A stretch of 56,017 bases of DNA from Longimicrobiaceae bacterium (GTDB lineage: Bacteria > Gemmatimonadota > Gemmatimonadetes > Longimicrobiales > Longimicrobiaceae), in contig DASVBS010000046.1 of NCBI GenBank assembly GCA_036375715.1, positions 1 to 56,017 on the forward strand, written 5' to 3'. Both the position numbers and the translations under genes were made by a program. Position 1 is the first letter of the stretch; the number at the start of each line of letters is the position of its first letter. Positions 1 through 8,206 of this stretch are shown in pieces. The notes below the pieces were generated by a model that worked only from the letters and a program-made list of their open reading frames with translations, did no database searches and had not been told where the DNA came from.

Positions 1-1
1 G

Positions 2-865
2 GTGGGGATCGCCCGGCGGGCGCTGGAGACGGCGCAGCGGGAGCGCGACCGCGTGGTGATCGTCGACACTGCCGGACGCCTGCAGATCGACGAGGAGATG
101 ATGGACGAGCTGAAGCGCCTGAAGCAGGCACTCCAGCCGCACGAGATCCTCTACGTCGCCGACGGCATGACCGGTCAGGAGGCGGTGAAGATCGCCGAGG
201 GTTTCGACCAGGCGCTCGACATCACGGGTGTCGTCCTGACCAAGATGGACGGCGACGCGCGTGGTGGCGCCGCGCTCTCCATCTACGGCGTCACCGGCAA
301 GCCGATCAAGTTCATCGGTGTCGGCGAGAAGCTGGACGGATTGGAGGAGTTCCACCCCGAGCGGATGGCCGGGCGGATCCTCCAGATGGGCGACGTCCTC
401 TCCCTGGTGGAGAAGGCGCAGAGCTCCTTCGACCAGGAACAGGCGGCGAAGCTCGAGAAGAAGATGCTCGGGGCCGGGCGGTTCGACCTCGACGACTTCC
501 TGACCGCGATGCGGCAGCTCCAGAACCTGGGGCCATTGGAGAACCTCCTGAAGCTGCTCCCCGGGGTCAACAACAAGATGTTGAAGAACATCAAGGTCGA
601 CCCGCAGCGGATGAAGCACATCGAGGCGATCATCCTCTCGATGACGCCGCAGGAGCGGAAGAAGCCCGAACTGCTCAACGGCTCCCGCCGCGCCCGCATC
701 GCGCGCGGTTCCGGCCGTCCGGTGCAGGAGATCAATCGTCTCCTCGAGCAGTTCAAGGAGATGCAGAAGTTCATGAAGCAGATGAAGAATCTGCAGGGCA
801 TGATGCCGCGCGGCCTGCCGCGGCTCGGCGGTGGAGCGGGGAGCGGGTTTCCGTTTGTGAGGTAG
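2..865 (+). CDS. ffh: Signal recognition particle protein Ffh (SRP54), 5' end missing
   Basis: C-terminal part of the SRP GTPase that binds signal peptides emerging from ribosomes and delivers them to FtsY at the membrane. The gene runs in from before the window, so the first codon shown is not a real start. Visible GTPase elements are the DTAGR motif (about residues 22-26) and the TKMDGDARGG segment (about 80-89). They are followed by the helical, methionine-rich M domain that binds 4.5S RNA and signal peptides (from about residue 130, ending in a Met/Gly-rich tail). It heads the usual ffh-rpsP-rimM-trmD-rplS order. Identification is secure. Confidence 0.97.
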   Translation: MGIARRALETAQRERDRVVIVDTAGRLQIDEEMMDELKRLKQALQPHEILYVADGMTGQEAVKIAEGFDQALDITGVVLTKMDGDARGGAALSIYGVTGKPIKFIGVGEKLDGLEEFHPERMAGRILQMGDVLSLVEKAQSSFDQEQAAKLEKKMLGAGRFDLDDFLTAMRQLQNLGPLENLLKLLPGVNNKMLKNIKVDPQRMKHIEAIILSMTPQERKKPELLNGSRRARIARGSGRPVQEINRLLEQFKEMQKFMKQMKNLQGMMPRGLPRLGGGAGSGFPFVR

Positions 866-982
866 GGGATATCCGCTATCCGATATCCGTTGTCCGTTGG
901 GCGCTTTCTAACGGGCGGGACATCTGGAGGTTGGTAGCCCGGTCCGGACGGATAACGGATAACCGACAACGGATAACCGGTT
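866..982. repeat. Inverted pair of heptamer arrays (TATCCGN / ACGGATA)
   Basis: Directly after the ffh stop codon there are four 7-base units: TATCCGC 870-876, TATCCGA 877-883, TATCCGT 884-890, TGTCCGT 891-897. After a core of about 50 bases, the complementary array follows as four units: ACGGATA 948-954, ACGGATA 955-961, ACCGACA 962-968, ACGGATA 969-975. As RNA the two arms could pair into a long imperfect hairpin between ffh and rpsP. The remaining gap to rpsP (983-1090) shows nothing clear beyond a ribosome-binding region. Confidence 0.8.
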
Positions 983-1090
983 GCTCGGCCGCCTTCCGGC
1001 CGGGCAACCTTCGATCGTCCGCTTTCATCGTGCTGCGCACTTCGGCGCGGGCGAGGCCGGACGTCACCGTGGGATCGACCAGGAGAATCG

Positions 1091-1714
1091 ATGGCACTGA
1101 GAATTCGTCTCCGCCGCATGGGGCGGAAGAAGGCGCCGAGCTACCGCATCGTGGTGGCCGAGAGCTCGATGCCGCGCGATGGGCGCTTCGTCGCCAGCAT
1201 CGGGCATTACAACCCCCGGACGGAGCCGATCACGCTCAAGGTCGATCGCGAGCGGGCGCTCTACTGGCTGGATAAGGGCGCCAAGCCGACGGATACGGCC
1301 CGGTCGCTGCTGAAGCGCGCCGGTGTCTTCGGGCCGGCCCCCGCGGTGACGGAAGAGGCAGCTGAGACGGCGAAGCAGCCTACCCCCAAGACCTCGGGCC
1401 GGGCACGCGCCGCGGCGGAGAGCGCCGCTGCCGCGGCGGCCGCGGCCGCCAGCGAGGTGCGCGAGGCGGTGGCCGAGGCGGCGGAGGCCGTGCGCGACAC
1501 GGTCGCGGGCGCCCCGGCGGAGCAGGAGGCAGCCCCGGCGAGCGAGCCGCAGGGAGAGGGTGCGGGGGAGGCTAGCGAGGCGCCCGCGGCCGAGGCCGCA
1601 GCTGCCGAGGAGCCTGCTGCAGAGGCGGCGCAAGCCGCGGAGCCGGTGGCCGAGAAGCCCGTGGCGGAGGAACCGGCCGCGGAAGAGGAGAAGCCGGCGA
1701 CGCCGGCCGAGTAA
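1091..1714 (+). CDS. rpsP: 30S ribosomal protein S16 with long acidic/alanine-rich C-terminal extension
   Basis: Residues 1-80 are a standard S16 (start MALRIRLRRMGRKKAPSYRI), a small-subunit assembly protein that contacts 16S rRNA. Family members are usually 80-100 residues; this one is 207. The extra 120 or so residues are almost entirely Ala, Glu, Pro and Val, with a stretch of about 10 alanines, and are probably disordered. The reading frame stays open to a normal stop, and rimM starts 10 bases later, so the tail looks genuine. The KH-domain gene often found between rpsP and rimM is absent. Confidence 0.95.
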   Translation: MALRIRLRRMGRKKAPSYRIVVAESSMPRDGRFVASIGHYNPRTEPITLKVDRERALYWLDKGAKPTDTARSLLKRAGVFGPAPAVTEEAAETAKQPTPKTSGRARAAAESAAAAAAAAASEVREAVAEAAEAVRDTVAGAPAEQEAAPASEPQGEGAGEASEAPAAEAAAAEEPAAEAAQAAEPVAEKPVAEEPAAEEEKPATPAE

Positions 1715-1723
1715 CGCGCGGCG

Positions 1724-2281
1724 ATGGCCGGGCCCGCGGCCAGCGGCGCGGTGGGCGGCGGCGAATACCTTGTCGTCGCCACCATCCGCAAGCCGCACGG
1801 GGTGCGGGGTGAGCTCGCCCTCATGCTGGAGACCGATCGACCGGGCGCGGTGTTCCGGAAGGGGCGCAGACTGATCCTCGGCGACGCCCGCGGCAGGCCG
1901 CTGGGCACGGTGCTGACGGTGGAGCGGGCGCGATCGGTCCCGGACGGTCTGCTGCTGAAGGTCGCGGAGTTCTCGGCGCGCACGCCGGAGGTGGAAGCGC
2001 TGCGTGGCCAATCGCTCCTGATCCGCGCCGACGAGGCGGCCCCGACCGCGGCCGATGAGCTGCACTACCGCGACCTGCTCGGCGTGCGGATTGTCATCGA
2101 GGATCGGGAGATCGGGGTGGTGAGAGACATCACCGAGACCGCCGCGGGCGAGTTGCTGGTCGTGCAGCGGGAGGTCGGAGGAGAGCTGTTGATCCCCTTC
2201 GTCCGCGAGTGGATTCGTCAGGTCGACCTGACCGCGCGACGGCTGGCGCTGGAGCCTCCCGAGGGGCTGTTGGAGCTCTGA
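1724..2281 (+). CDS. rimM: 16S rRNA processing protein RimM
   Basis: Late-stage 30S assembly factor that binds S19 and helps mature the 16S 3' domain. The N-terminal beta-barrel begins with the family-typical KPHGVRGEL motif (about residues 27-35). The C-terminal PRC-barrel ends in the usual LLIPFVREWIRQVD element (about residues 157-170). Length 185 is normal. It starts 10 bases after rpsP and lies upstream of trmD, the common arrangement. Confidence 0.95.
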   Translation: MAGPAASGAVGGGEYLVVATIRKPHGVRGELALMLETDRPGAVFRKGRRLILGDARGRPLGTVLTVERARSVPDGLLLKVAEFSARTPEVEALRGQSLLIRADEAAPTAADELHYRDLLGVRIVIEDREIGVVRDITETAAGELLVVQREVGGELLIPFVREWIRQVDLTARRLALEPPEGLLEL

Positions 2282-2347
2282 GGCCGACGACGACAGAGCG
2301 GCGTTCGGCGATTTCCGGTCTCGAACTGCCAATCTCGCGTCCGAACG

Positions 2348-3046
2348 ATGCGCTTCAACATCGTCACCCTGTTTCCCGACTTCTTTCGGGAGCCGCTGGG
2401 GTTGAGTATCCCGGGGCGGGTAGCAGCGGCGGGATTGGCGGAGTACCGGGTCGTCGACCTGCGCGACTTCACCCACGACCGGCACCGAACGGTCGATGAC
2501 TATCCGTATGGTGGCGGCGCGGGGATGGTGCTCAAGGCCGAGCCCTTCTTCGAGGCGGTGGAGTCGCTGGCGCCGGAAGGGGCGGATCGACCGCCCGGCC
2601 CGATTCTGGTGACCTCGGCCCGCGGAGAGGTCTTCACCCACGACCTGGCGGTGCGGCTGGCCCTCGAGTCGGAGGTGACGATCCTCTGCGGCCACTACAA
2701 GGACATCGACCAGCGAGTGGTCGACGGCCTTGGGGCCATGGAGGTCTCGCTGGGAGACTTCATCCTCTCCGGCGGCGAGGTGGCGGCGCTGGCGATCGTG
2801 GACGCGGTGGTCCGCTTGCTGCCGGGGGCCATCTCGGACCACGAGTCGGCCTCCAGCGACTCGCATTACGAGGGGCTCCTGAGCCCGCCCTCGTACACCC
2901 GCCCCGCGGAGGTGCGGGGCCTTCGGGTTCCCGAGGTCCTCCTGACGGGGGACCACGCGCGCATCGCTGCCTGGCGGCAGCAGGAAGCGGAACGGCTGAC
3001 GCGAGAGCGGAGGCCGGATCTTTGGGAGAAGCTTGAGAAAGAGTGA
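2348..3046 (+). CDS. trmD: tRNA (guanine-N1-)-methyltransferase TrmD
   Basis: SAM-dependent enzyme that makes m1G37 in tRNAs with G at position 36, preventing +1 frameshifts. The trefoil-knot SPOUT fold is marked by GGGAGMVLKAEP (about residues 56-67), CGHYKDIDQR (about 115-124) and SLGDFILSGGE (about 135-145). The C-terminal half carries the GLLSPPSYTRP element. At 232 residues it is close to normal length. The stop codon is immediately followed by the heptamer array starting at 3047. Confidence 0.96.
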   Translation: MRFNIVTLFPDFFREPLGLSIPGRVAAAGLAEYRVVDLRDFTHDRHRTVDDYPYGGGAGMVLKAEPFFEAVESLAPEGADRPPGPILVTSARGEVFTHDLAVRLALESEVTILCGHYKDIDQRVVDGLGAMEVSLGDFILSGGEVAALAIVDAVVRLLPGAISDHESASSDSHYEGLLSPPSYTRPAEVRGLRVPEVLLTGDHARIAAWRQQEAERLTRERRPDLWEKLEKE

Positions 3047-3222
3047 GAAGCTAGAAGCTAGAAGTTAGAAGCTAGAAGTTGGCTGGTTGCGATTCTCGAG
3101 CGTACGAACCGTCGGGGCTGTGGTCATATACGGATTGGCGGACCGCCGCCCCCCAGGTAAAGCGGATTGAACACCCTAGCTCCTAGCTTCTAGCTTCTAA
3201 CTTCTAGCTGGCAACTTTCAAC
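3047..3222. repeat. Inverted pair of heptamer arrays (GAAGCTA / TTCTAGC)
   Basis: The left arm starts on the first base after the trmD stop and holds five in-phase 7-mers: GAAGCTA 3047-3053, GAAGCTA 3054-3060, GAAGTTA 3061-3067, GAAGCTA 3068-3074, GAAGTTG 3075-3081. After a core of about 95 bases, the right arm runs TCCTAGC 3181-3187, TTCTAGC, TTCTAAC, TTCTAGC 3202-3208, TGGCAAC, TTTCAAC 3216-3222. It stops 11 bases before the rplS ATG, so it occupies the whole leader of rplS. The arms are complementary and could form a long stem. Confidence 0.88.
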
Positions 3223-3233
3223 GAAACACGACC

Positions 3234-3581
3234 ATGCATCCGTTCATCGAGACTCAGCGGGAATTCCTGAAGGAGGACATTCCCAACTTCCGCCCCGGCG
3301 ACACGGTCCGCGTCAACGTGCGCGTGCGTGAAGGCGAGAAGGAGCGTATTCAGGCCTTCGAGGGCGTGGTCATCGGGCGTAAGCACGGTGGCGTCAACGA
3401 GACTTTCACCGTGCGGAAGATCTCGAGCGGGGTGGGCGTGGAGCGCATCTTCCCGCTGCACTCGCCGTCCATCGAGTCGATCAAGCTCGTCCGCCAGGGA
3501 CGGGTGCGTCGGGCCAAGCTGTACTACCTGCGGAACCTCCGCGGGAAAGCCGCGCGGATCAAGGAGCGCCGCACCCGCTAG
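3234..3581 (+). CDS. rplS: 50S ribosomal protein L19
   Basis: L19 lies at the interface of the 30S and 50S subunits. The sequence has the standard start with [13 protein letters not shown] (about residues 22-34), the [15 protein letters not shown] strand-turn region (about 39-53) and the [15 protein letters not shown] loop. The basic C terminus is also typical. Length 115 is normal. Its leader is the right arm of the preceding heptamer element, with no obvious strong Shine-Dalgarno sequence next to the ATG. Confidence 0.96.
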   Translation: MHPFIETQREFLKEDIPNFRPGDTVRVNVRVREGEKERIQAFEGVVIGRKHGGVNETFTVRKISSGVGVERIFPLHSPSIESIKLVRQGRVRRAKLYYLRNLRGKAARIKERRTR

Positions 3582-3587
3582 GGAGCG

Positions 3588-4271
3588 GTGGGTCGGCCGC
3601 GGGCGAAAGCCCAGGCTCCGTCGCGTGCGCGACGGGAAATCCGGCTCCAGAGCCCTCTCGACTACGAACGGGAGTTCTGGAGCCGTGGCGTTCAGTGGGT
3701 GGCCGGCATCGACGAGGTCGGTCGCGGCCCGCTGGCGGGCCCGGTCGTGGCGGCGGCGGTTGTCCTGAAGCCGGGTAGCGATGGTTGCGGCGCGGACGAC
3801 TCGAAGCGTCTCACCGCGCAGCAGCGGAACGAGATCGCTGCCGAGATTCTTCGCAGCGCCGCCGCCGTAGGGATCGGTGCGGCGTCGGCCGCTGAGATCG
3901 ACCGGGTCAACATCCGACGCGCCACCGCGCTCGCGATGCGCCGAGCGCTGCGCCGCCTCTGTCCGGCTCCCGAGCACATCCTGGTCGACGGGCTGATCGT
4001 CCCCGAGCTCGGGCTGGAATGGCAGACCGCGATCGTCGACGGCGATCAGCACGTGCACTCGATCGCCTGCGCGAGCATCATCGCCAAGGTCTGCCGGGAT
4101 CGGCTGATGGAGCGCCTGGCGAGGCGCTATCCCGTCTATGGGTGGGACCGCAACAAGGGATACGCCACCGAGGAGCACCGGGAGGCGCTGAACCGACACG
4201 GTCCGTCGCCTCATCATCGGCGTTCCTTCCAGACGGTCGACCAGCTCAGCCTGCTCGCTGAGCCCCTCTGA
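3588..4271 (+). CDS. rnhB: Ribonuclease HII
   Basis: Cleaves RNA of RNA-DNA hybrids and removes single ribonucleotides from DNA. The catalytic D-E pair is in GIDEVGRGPLAGPV (about residues 40-53). Further motifs are DDSKRL (about 71-76), a second Asp in HILVDG, and the basic SIACASIIAKVCRD segment. The GYATEEH and GPSPHHRRSF elements near the C terminus are family-typical. A GTG start at 3588 is used, 6 bases after the rplS stop; the N-terminal 25 residues are basic and not part of the domain. At 227 residues it is normal. Confidence 0.95.
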   Translation: MGRPRAKAQAPSRARREIRLQSPLDYEREFWSRGVQWVAGIDEVGRGPLAGPVVAAAVVLKPGSDGCGADDSKRLTAQQRNEIAAEILRSAAAVGIGAASAAEIDRVNIRRATALAMRRALRRLCPAPEHILVDGLIVPELGLEWQTAIVDGDQHVHSIACASIIAKVCRDRLMERLARRYPVYGWDRNKGYATEEHREALNRHGPSPHHRRSFQTVDQLSLLAEPL

Positions 4272-4272
4272 C

Positions 4273-4689
4273 ATGTTCGAATCCGTACGTAGCCTTCGCC
4301 CCGCTTGGATCGGTTTCGGCTGGTTCATCGCCGTGGCGCTTACGTCTCTGGTCGTTTTCGTGCTGACGGTGGTCGACTTCATTCAACCGGAAGCCCCCAC
4401 CGAGGGGATGGGAGTGGCGGTAGCGTTGATGGTGGGCTTCCTCGTGGCAGGATTCTTCGTGGGGACGCGGGTGAACGCTGCCCCCATCCTGCACTCGCTG
4501 GCAATGGGGTTGCTGTCGGTGGTGGTCTGGCTCGGCCTGAATCTCTTCGTGGGAGAGGACGCCGGAGACGCGATGGACACCTTCAGCGGCGGCGTGGCGG
4601 GGTCGCTCCTGGCGTTGCAGATCGCGTCTACCATTGTGGGGGCTCGGGCTGGCGTTCGCTTCGCTCGGCGGGCGGGAGCGGCCGGATGA
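4273..4689 (+). CDS. Small integral membrane protein, unknown function
   Basis: 138 residues with four hydrophobic segments (roughly residues 11-35, 48-65, 70-92 and 105-125), so an inner-membrane protein with four predicted helices. I see no catalytic motif. It starts one base after the rnhB stop and its stop overlaps the tex start in an ATGA junction, so it is almost certainly cotranscribed with both. The pattern of Gly and small residues in the helices resembles small TIGR04086-like membrane proteins, but I cannot assign it. Confidence 0.8.
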   Translation: MFESVRSLRPAWIGFGWFIAVALTSLVVFVLTVVDFIQPEAPTEGMGVAVALMVGFLVAGFFVGTRVNAAPILHSLAMGLLSVVVWLGLNLFVGEDAGDAMDTFSGGVAGSLLALQIASTIVGARAGVRFARRAGAAG

Positions 4690-6947
4690 GCGCTACGCAC
4701 GTGCACGCCGAGCGGATCGCTTCCGAGCTGGGGCTGCGATCTGCGCAGGTTCGAGCCGCCCTCGAGTTGCTGGCGGAGGGGAACACCATCCCCTTCGTCG
4801 CCCGCTATCGGAAGGAGGCCACCGGTGAGCTGGACGAGGTGCAGCTCCGGGACATCCGGGATCGCAACGAGTACCTCGTCGAGCTGGATGCGCGACGGGC
4901 GACGATCCTCTCCTCCATCGAGGAGCAGGGAAAGCTCGACGACGAGCTGCGCCGCCGCATCGAACAGGCGGAATCCAAGGCGGAGCTGGAAGACCTGTAT
5001 CGCCCCTTCAAGCCGAAGCGTCGCACGCGCGCGACCATGGCGCAGGAGCGTGGGCTGGGTCCTCTGGCCGAGCTCATCTGGGAGGGGACCGCGTCCGACG
5101 CGGAGGTGCGCCGGCGGGCCGCGGAGTTCGTGGATGCGGAAAAAGGGGTTACCTCAGCCGAGGACGCGCTGGCCGGGGCACGCGACATCCTCGCGGAGCG
5201 GGTCGCCGACGACGCGAATGCCCGCTCCTTCGTCCGGGAGCTCACCCGTCAGAAGGGTCTGCTCGAAAGTAAGGCAGCGCGCGGCAAGGAGGGCGAGACC
5301 TCGAAGTTCCAGGACTACTACGACTTCTCCGAGCCGTTGCGAACGATCCCCAGCCATCGCGTGCTGGCGATCCGGCGCGGAGAGGCAGAGGAGTTCCTGG
5401 TGGCGCGCATTGTCGCTCCCGAGGAGGAGATCGTCGCCGGGCTGATCCGTCGCTTCGCCGAGCCCCGCGCCGCTCGCGAAGAGATGGAGCTGGTCGTCAC
5501 CGACGCGTATCGGCGCCTGATCGCTCCCTCGGTCGAGGTGGAGCTACGCACCGAGCTGAAGGTGGCTGCCGACGACGAGGCGATCCGCATCTTCGGGCAG
5601 AACCTGGAGGGGCTCCTGCTGGCGCCGCCCGCAGGGATGCGGGTCACGCTGGGTATCGACCCCGGCTACCGGACCGGGTGCAAGCTCGCGGTCGTTGGCC
5701 GCACGGGCGCCCTGGTCGCCACCGGCGTCATCTACCTTCACCAGGAGGAGCGCGCGAAGCGCGAGATCGTCCAGCTGGTGGAGAAGTACGGTGTGGAGCT
5801 GGTGGGCATCGGCAACGGCACTGCGAGCCGGGAGACCGATCGGCTCACGCGCGAGGCGTTGAAGGAGGTGCCTGCTGAGCGCCGTCCCGCGGCGGTGTTG
5901 GTGAACGAGGCCGGCGCCTCGGTGTACTCGGCGTCTGACCTGGCTCGCGAGGAGCTCCCGGACCTCGATCTGACATTGCGCTCGGCGGTGTCCATCGCGC
6001 GGCGCCTGCAGGACCCGCTGGCCGAACTGGTGAAGATCGACCCCAAGTCGATCGGCGTGGGCCAGTACCAGCACGACGTCTCGCAGTCCAAGCTGAAGCG
6101 CCGACTGGACGAGACGGTGGAGAGCTGCGTGAACCGCGTGGGGGTCGAGGTCAACACCGCCTCTCCTTCGCTGCTCTCCTACGTGGCGGGGCTGGGGCGC
6201 ACGACCGCCCAGCGGATCGTCGAATACCGGGACAGCCGCGGCCCGTTCCGCTCCCGGCGTGAGCTGCTGGAGGTGCCGGGCGTGGGGGCGCGGACCTTTG
6301 AGCAGGCGGCCGGCTTCCTGCGCATCCGGGATGGGGAGGATCCGCTCGACGCCTCCGCCGTGCACCCCGAGCGCTATCCGGTGGTGGCGCGAATGGCGGC
6401 CGATCTGGGCGTGCCGGTGAAGGAGCTGGTGGGGAACGAAGCGGTGGTGGAGCGGATCCAGCCCGAGCGCTACGTGGACGATTCCGTGGGCCTTCCCACC
6501 CTGCGCGACATCCTGGCCGAGCTACGCAAGCCCGGGAGGGACCCCCGCGAGGCCTTCGAGGCGCCCTCCTTCCGCGAGGACGTCGAGACCATCGAGGACC
6601 TGAAGGAGGGAATGGTCCTGCCTGGGACCGTCACCAACGTAGTGGCCTTCGGGGCCTTCGTGGACATCGGGGTCCACCAGGACGGGCTGGTGCACGTGTC
6701 GCAGCTGTCGGATCGGTTCGTTCAGGATCCGAATGACGTGGTGAAGGTCGGGGATCGCGTGACGGTGCGGGTGATCGGGGTGGATGTTCCGCGTAACCGC
6801 ATCGCGCTGTCGATGAAGAGCGAGGCGGGGGGCGCGGCGAAGGAGGCAGCTGCGCCGCGGGCGCGGAAGGGGGTGAAGGTGGAGCCGCCGGTGCTCAGGG
6901 ATGGGGTGGCGCCGAATGGGATGAGGATTCGGCGCGGAGGGAGGTGA
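4686..6947 (+). CDS. tex: Tex-family RNA-binding transcription accessory protein
   Basis: 753 residues, normal for Tex. An N-terminal helical region (VARYRKEATGELDE near residue 40) is followed by a YqgF/RNase H-like domain (GIDPGYRTGCKLAVV, about 322-336). Helix-hairpin-helix motifs come next (RGPFRSRRELLEVPGVG, about 520-536). A C-terminal S1 RNA-binding domain (GTVTNVVAFGAFVDIG, about 643-658) and a short basic tail complete the protein. Tex homologues influence transcription and are linked to toxin expression and stress survival. The ATG at 4686 is chosen because it overlaps the preceding stop (ATGA) and begins the conserved N terminus; a longer in-frame extension upstream is only read-through of the membrane-protein gene. 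Confidence 0.94.
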   Translation: MSATHVHAERIASELGLRSAQVRAALELLAEGNTIPFVARYRKEATGELDEVQLRDIRDRNEYLVELDARRATILSSIEEQGKLDDELRRRIEQAESKAELEDLYRPFKPKRRTRATMAQERGLGPLAELIWEGTASDAEVRRRAAEFVDAEKGVTSAEDALAGARDILAERVADDANARSFVRELTRQKGLLESKAARGKEGETSKFQDYYDFSEPLRTIPSHRVLAIRRGEAEEFLVARIVAPEEEIVAGLIRRFAEPRAAREEMELVVTDAYRRLIAPSVEVELRTELKVAADDEAIRIFGQNLEGLLLAPPAGMRVTLGIDPGYRTGCKLAVVGRTGALVATGVIYLHQEERAKREIVQLVEKYGVELVGIGNGTASRETDRLTREALKEVPAERRPAAVLVNEAGASVYSASDLAREELPDLDLTLRSAVSIARRLQDPLAELVKIDPKSIGVGQYQHDVSQSKLKRRLDETVESCVNRVGVEVNTASPSLLSYVAGLGRTTAQRIVEYRDSRGPFRSRRELLEVPGVGARTFEQAAGFLRIRDGEDPLDASAVHPERYPVVARMAADLGVPVKELVGNEAVVERIQPERYVDDSVGLPTLRDILAELRKPGRDPREAFEAPSFREDVETIEDLKEGMVLPGTVTNVVAFGAFVDIGVHQDGLVHVSQLSDRFVQDPNDVVKVGDRVTVRVIGVDVPRNRIALSMKSEAGGAAKEAAAPRARKGVKVEPPVLRDGVAPNGMRIRRGGR

Positions 6948-6958
6948 GGGGGCGGGAC

Positions 6959-6999
6959 GGACAAGGAGACAAGAAGTGACGGGGTGACAAGGTGAACGG
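6959..6999 (+). repeat. Octamer array, GTGACAAG family, left arm
   Basis: Begins 11 bases after the tex stop. In-phase 8-mers are GGACAAGG 6959-6966, AGACAAGA 6967-6974, then GTGACGGG 6976-6983, GTGACAAG 6984-6991 and the terminal unit GTGAACGG 6992-6999. The same terminal unit closes the array at 50441-50448. Confidence 0.75.
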
Positions 7000-7078
7000 G
7001 GGGGGCGGCCTTCGAGGGCTTGGGGACGTTGGCGGGAAGGAGTGCGGGGTCGGAAGTATTTTGGTGATATAGGGATAG

Positions 7079-7151
7079 GAGCCGGTAGCTCAGTTGGTAG
7101 AGCAGCGGACTTTTAATCCGTAGGTCGTGGGTTCGAGTCCCACCCGGCTCA
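7079..7151 (+). tRNA. tRNA-Lys (anticodon UUU)
   Basis: A full cloverleaf can be drawn by hand. The acceptor stem GAGCCGG (7079-7085) pairs with CCGGCTC (7144-7150), with discriminator A at 7151. The D arm is GCTC/GAGC. The anticodon stem GCGGA/TCCGT encloses the loop CTTTTAA with anticodon TTT. The T arm GTGGG/CCCAC encloses TTCGAGT. The CCA end is not encoded. It reads lysine AAA/AAG codons. Confidence 0.97.
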
Positions 7152-7263
7152 TTTTCTGTTTCGCGGCCCCATGGCCGATTATCGCTTGGGGCTGCGTGTC
7201 GTAGCCGCTAACGTCGGTCAGCGTGCGGCACCGAGACCGGGTGCGGAATGTGGACAGCTCAGC

Positions 7264-7281
7264 GGTTGTCACCTTGTCACC
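7264..7281 (-). repeat. Octamer array, GTGACAAG family, right arm
   Basis: TTGTCACC occurs twice in a row (7266-7273 and 7274-7281), the reverse complement of the 6984-6999 array. The pair of arms encloses the tRNA-Lys gene. Beyond it, 7282-7363 is C/T-rich with degenerate 8-base periodicity and runs up to the stop of the CPBP protease gene. Confidence 0.6.
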
Positions 7282-7363
7282 CCTTTTTCCCCTCGTCCCT
7301 CTGCGTCCTCCTCGACACCCTCCGCGTCCCTCCGCCTTCAAGCCGTCCCGCAGAGGTCGCACG

Positions 7364-8206
7364 TCAATACGACATCAGGAACAGCACCCACGAGGCCAGC
7401 GTGAACGCCACGTGCACCATGGCGTGCGCCACCATCGCGGACTCGAGGCTGTACCGCCAGAAGAGCCACCCGAATACCACTCCGCCGATGGAGTTCAGCG
7501 CGACGGTGCGGGCGACGATCAGCGGGGTCAGCGCGACCTCGGCGGCCACGGCGCCGAGGTGACCCGCGCCGAAGAGCACCGCCGCCACCACGATTCCGGA
7601 CCAGGCGATCCACGGACGCGGGCGGTCCTGCCCGCGCTGCGCAACGCGCCAGAGGATCCACACGACCAGGGACATCAGCCCCCAACGGCTGATCAGCTCC
7701 TCGGTGATCCCGCCATAAAGGATTCCCGTCAGGGTCATCGACAAGGAGCGCGGTCGCGAGACGTCGAGCACGCTCGGGTCGTCTACCCCGCCGCCCATCA
7801 TCGGGAGGGAAAGGGCGTCGAGGACCACCAGCGCGATCCCCGTCAGCGCGCCGGCGGCCATCGCGCGGGCGAGCTCCGTCGGGATTGGCCGCCCCCGGCG
7901 GCGCACGCCGCGAACCAGCTCCGCCAGGTGTGAGCGTAGGCCCACCCGCGGCGCCAGCGCGGTCCCGACCCCGACGCCCGCCAGCAGCAGCACGAGCGGG
8001 TTGATCAACAACACCGCCTGCAGCGCCGGGGTGGGCAGGTCCGGGCCCCCGGGCATGGCGCGGATCGACTCGGCCGTCGTGCGCATCATGGGGAGGAGCG
8101 ACAGGATTCCCACGAGCCCGGGCGCGAACAGCGCGAGCGAGGCCCTCCAGTAGCTGCCAGCGCTCAGCTCGGCGGACTCAGTGGTGTGCGCAGGGGTCGT
8201 TGTCAT
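7364..8206 (-). CDS. CPBP-family intramembrane metalloprotease
   Basis: 280-residue multi-spanning membrane protein with the three CPBP (CAAX protease and bacteriocin-processing) signatures. These are the EE-x3-R motif in GGITEELISRWG (about residues 164-175), the F-x3-H motif in FGAGHLG (about 210-216) and a final His-rich helix AHAMVHVAF. Family members act as intramembrane glutamate/metal proteases, but the substrate here cannot be told. The ATG at 8206 is chosen because it precedes a plausible cytoplasmic tail before the first helix; the frame stays open another 120 bases upstream. It is divergent from cfa. Confidence 0.85.
   Translation of the reverse strand: MTTTPAHTTESAELSAGSYWRASLALFAPGLVGILSLLPMMRTTAESIRAMPGGPDLPTPALQAVLLINPLVLLLAGVGVGTALAPRVGLRSHLAELVRGVRRRGRPIPTELARAMAAGALTGIALVVLDALSLPMMGGGVDDPSVLDVSRPRSLSMTLTGILYGGITEELISRWGLMSLVVWILWRVAQRGQDRPRPWIAWSGIVVAAVLFGAGHLGAVAAEVALTPLIVARTVALNSIGGVVFGWLFWRYSLESAMVAHAMVHVAFTLASWVLFLMSY

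Noticed and set aside
2282-2347. Possible degenerate heptamer array between rimM and trmD (GAGATTG / GAAATCG-like units read on the minus strand)
   Set aside because: Only about four divergent units and no facing arm; too weak to call.
1064-2956. 630-codon minus-strand open frame over rpsP-rimM-trmD
   Set aside because: Antisense shadow of three conserved genes, with an Arg/His/Leu-rich product and no motif.
7079-7151. tRNA-Lys as an integration (att) site
   Set aside because: No integrase and no duplicated tRNA 3' end downstream within the window.
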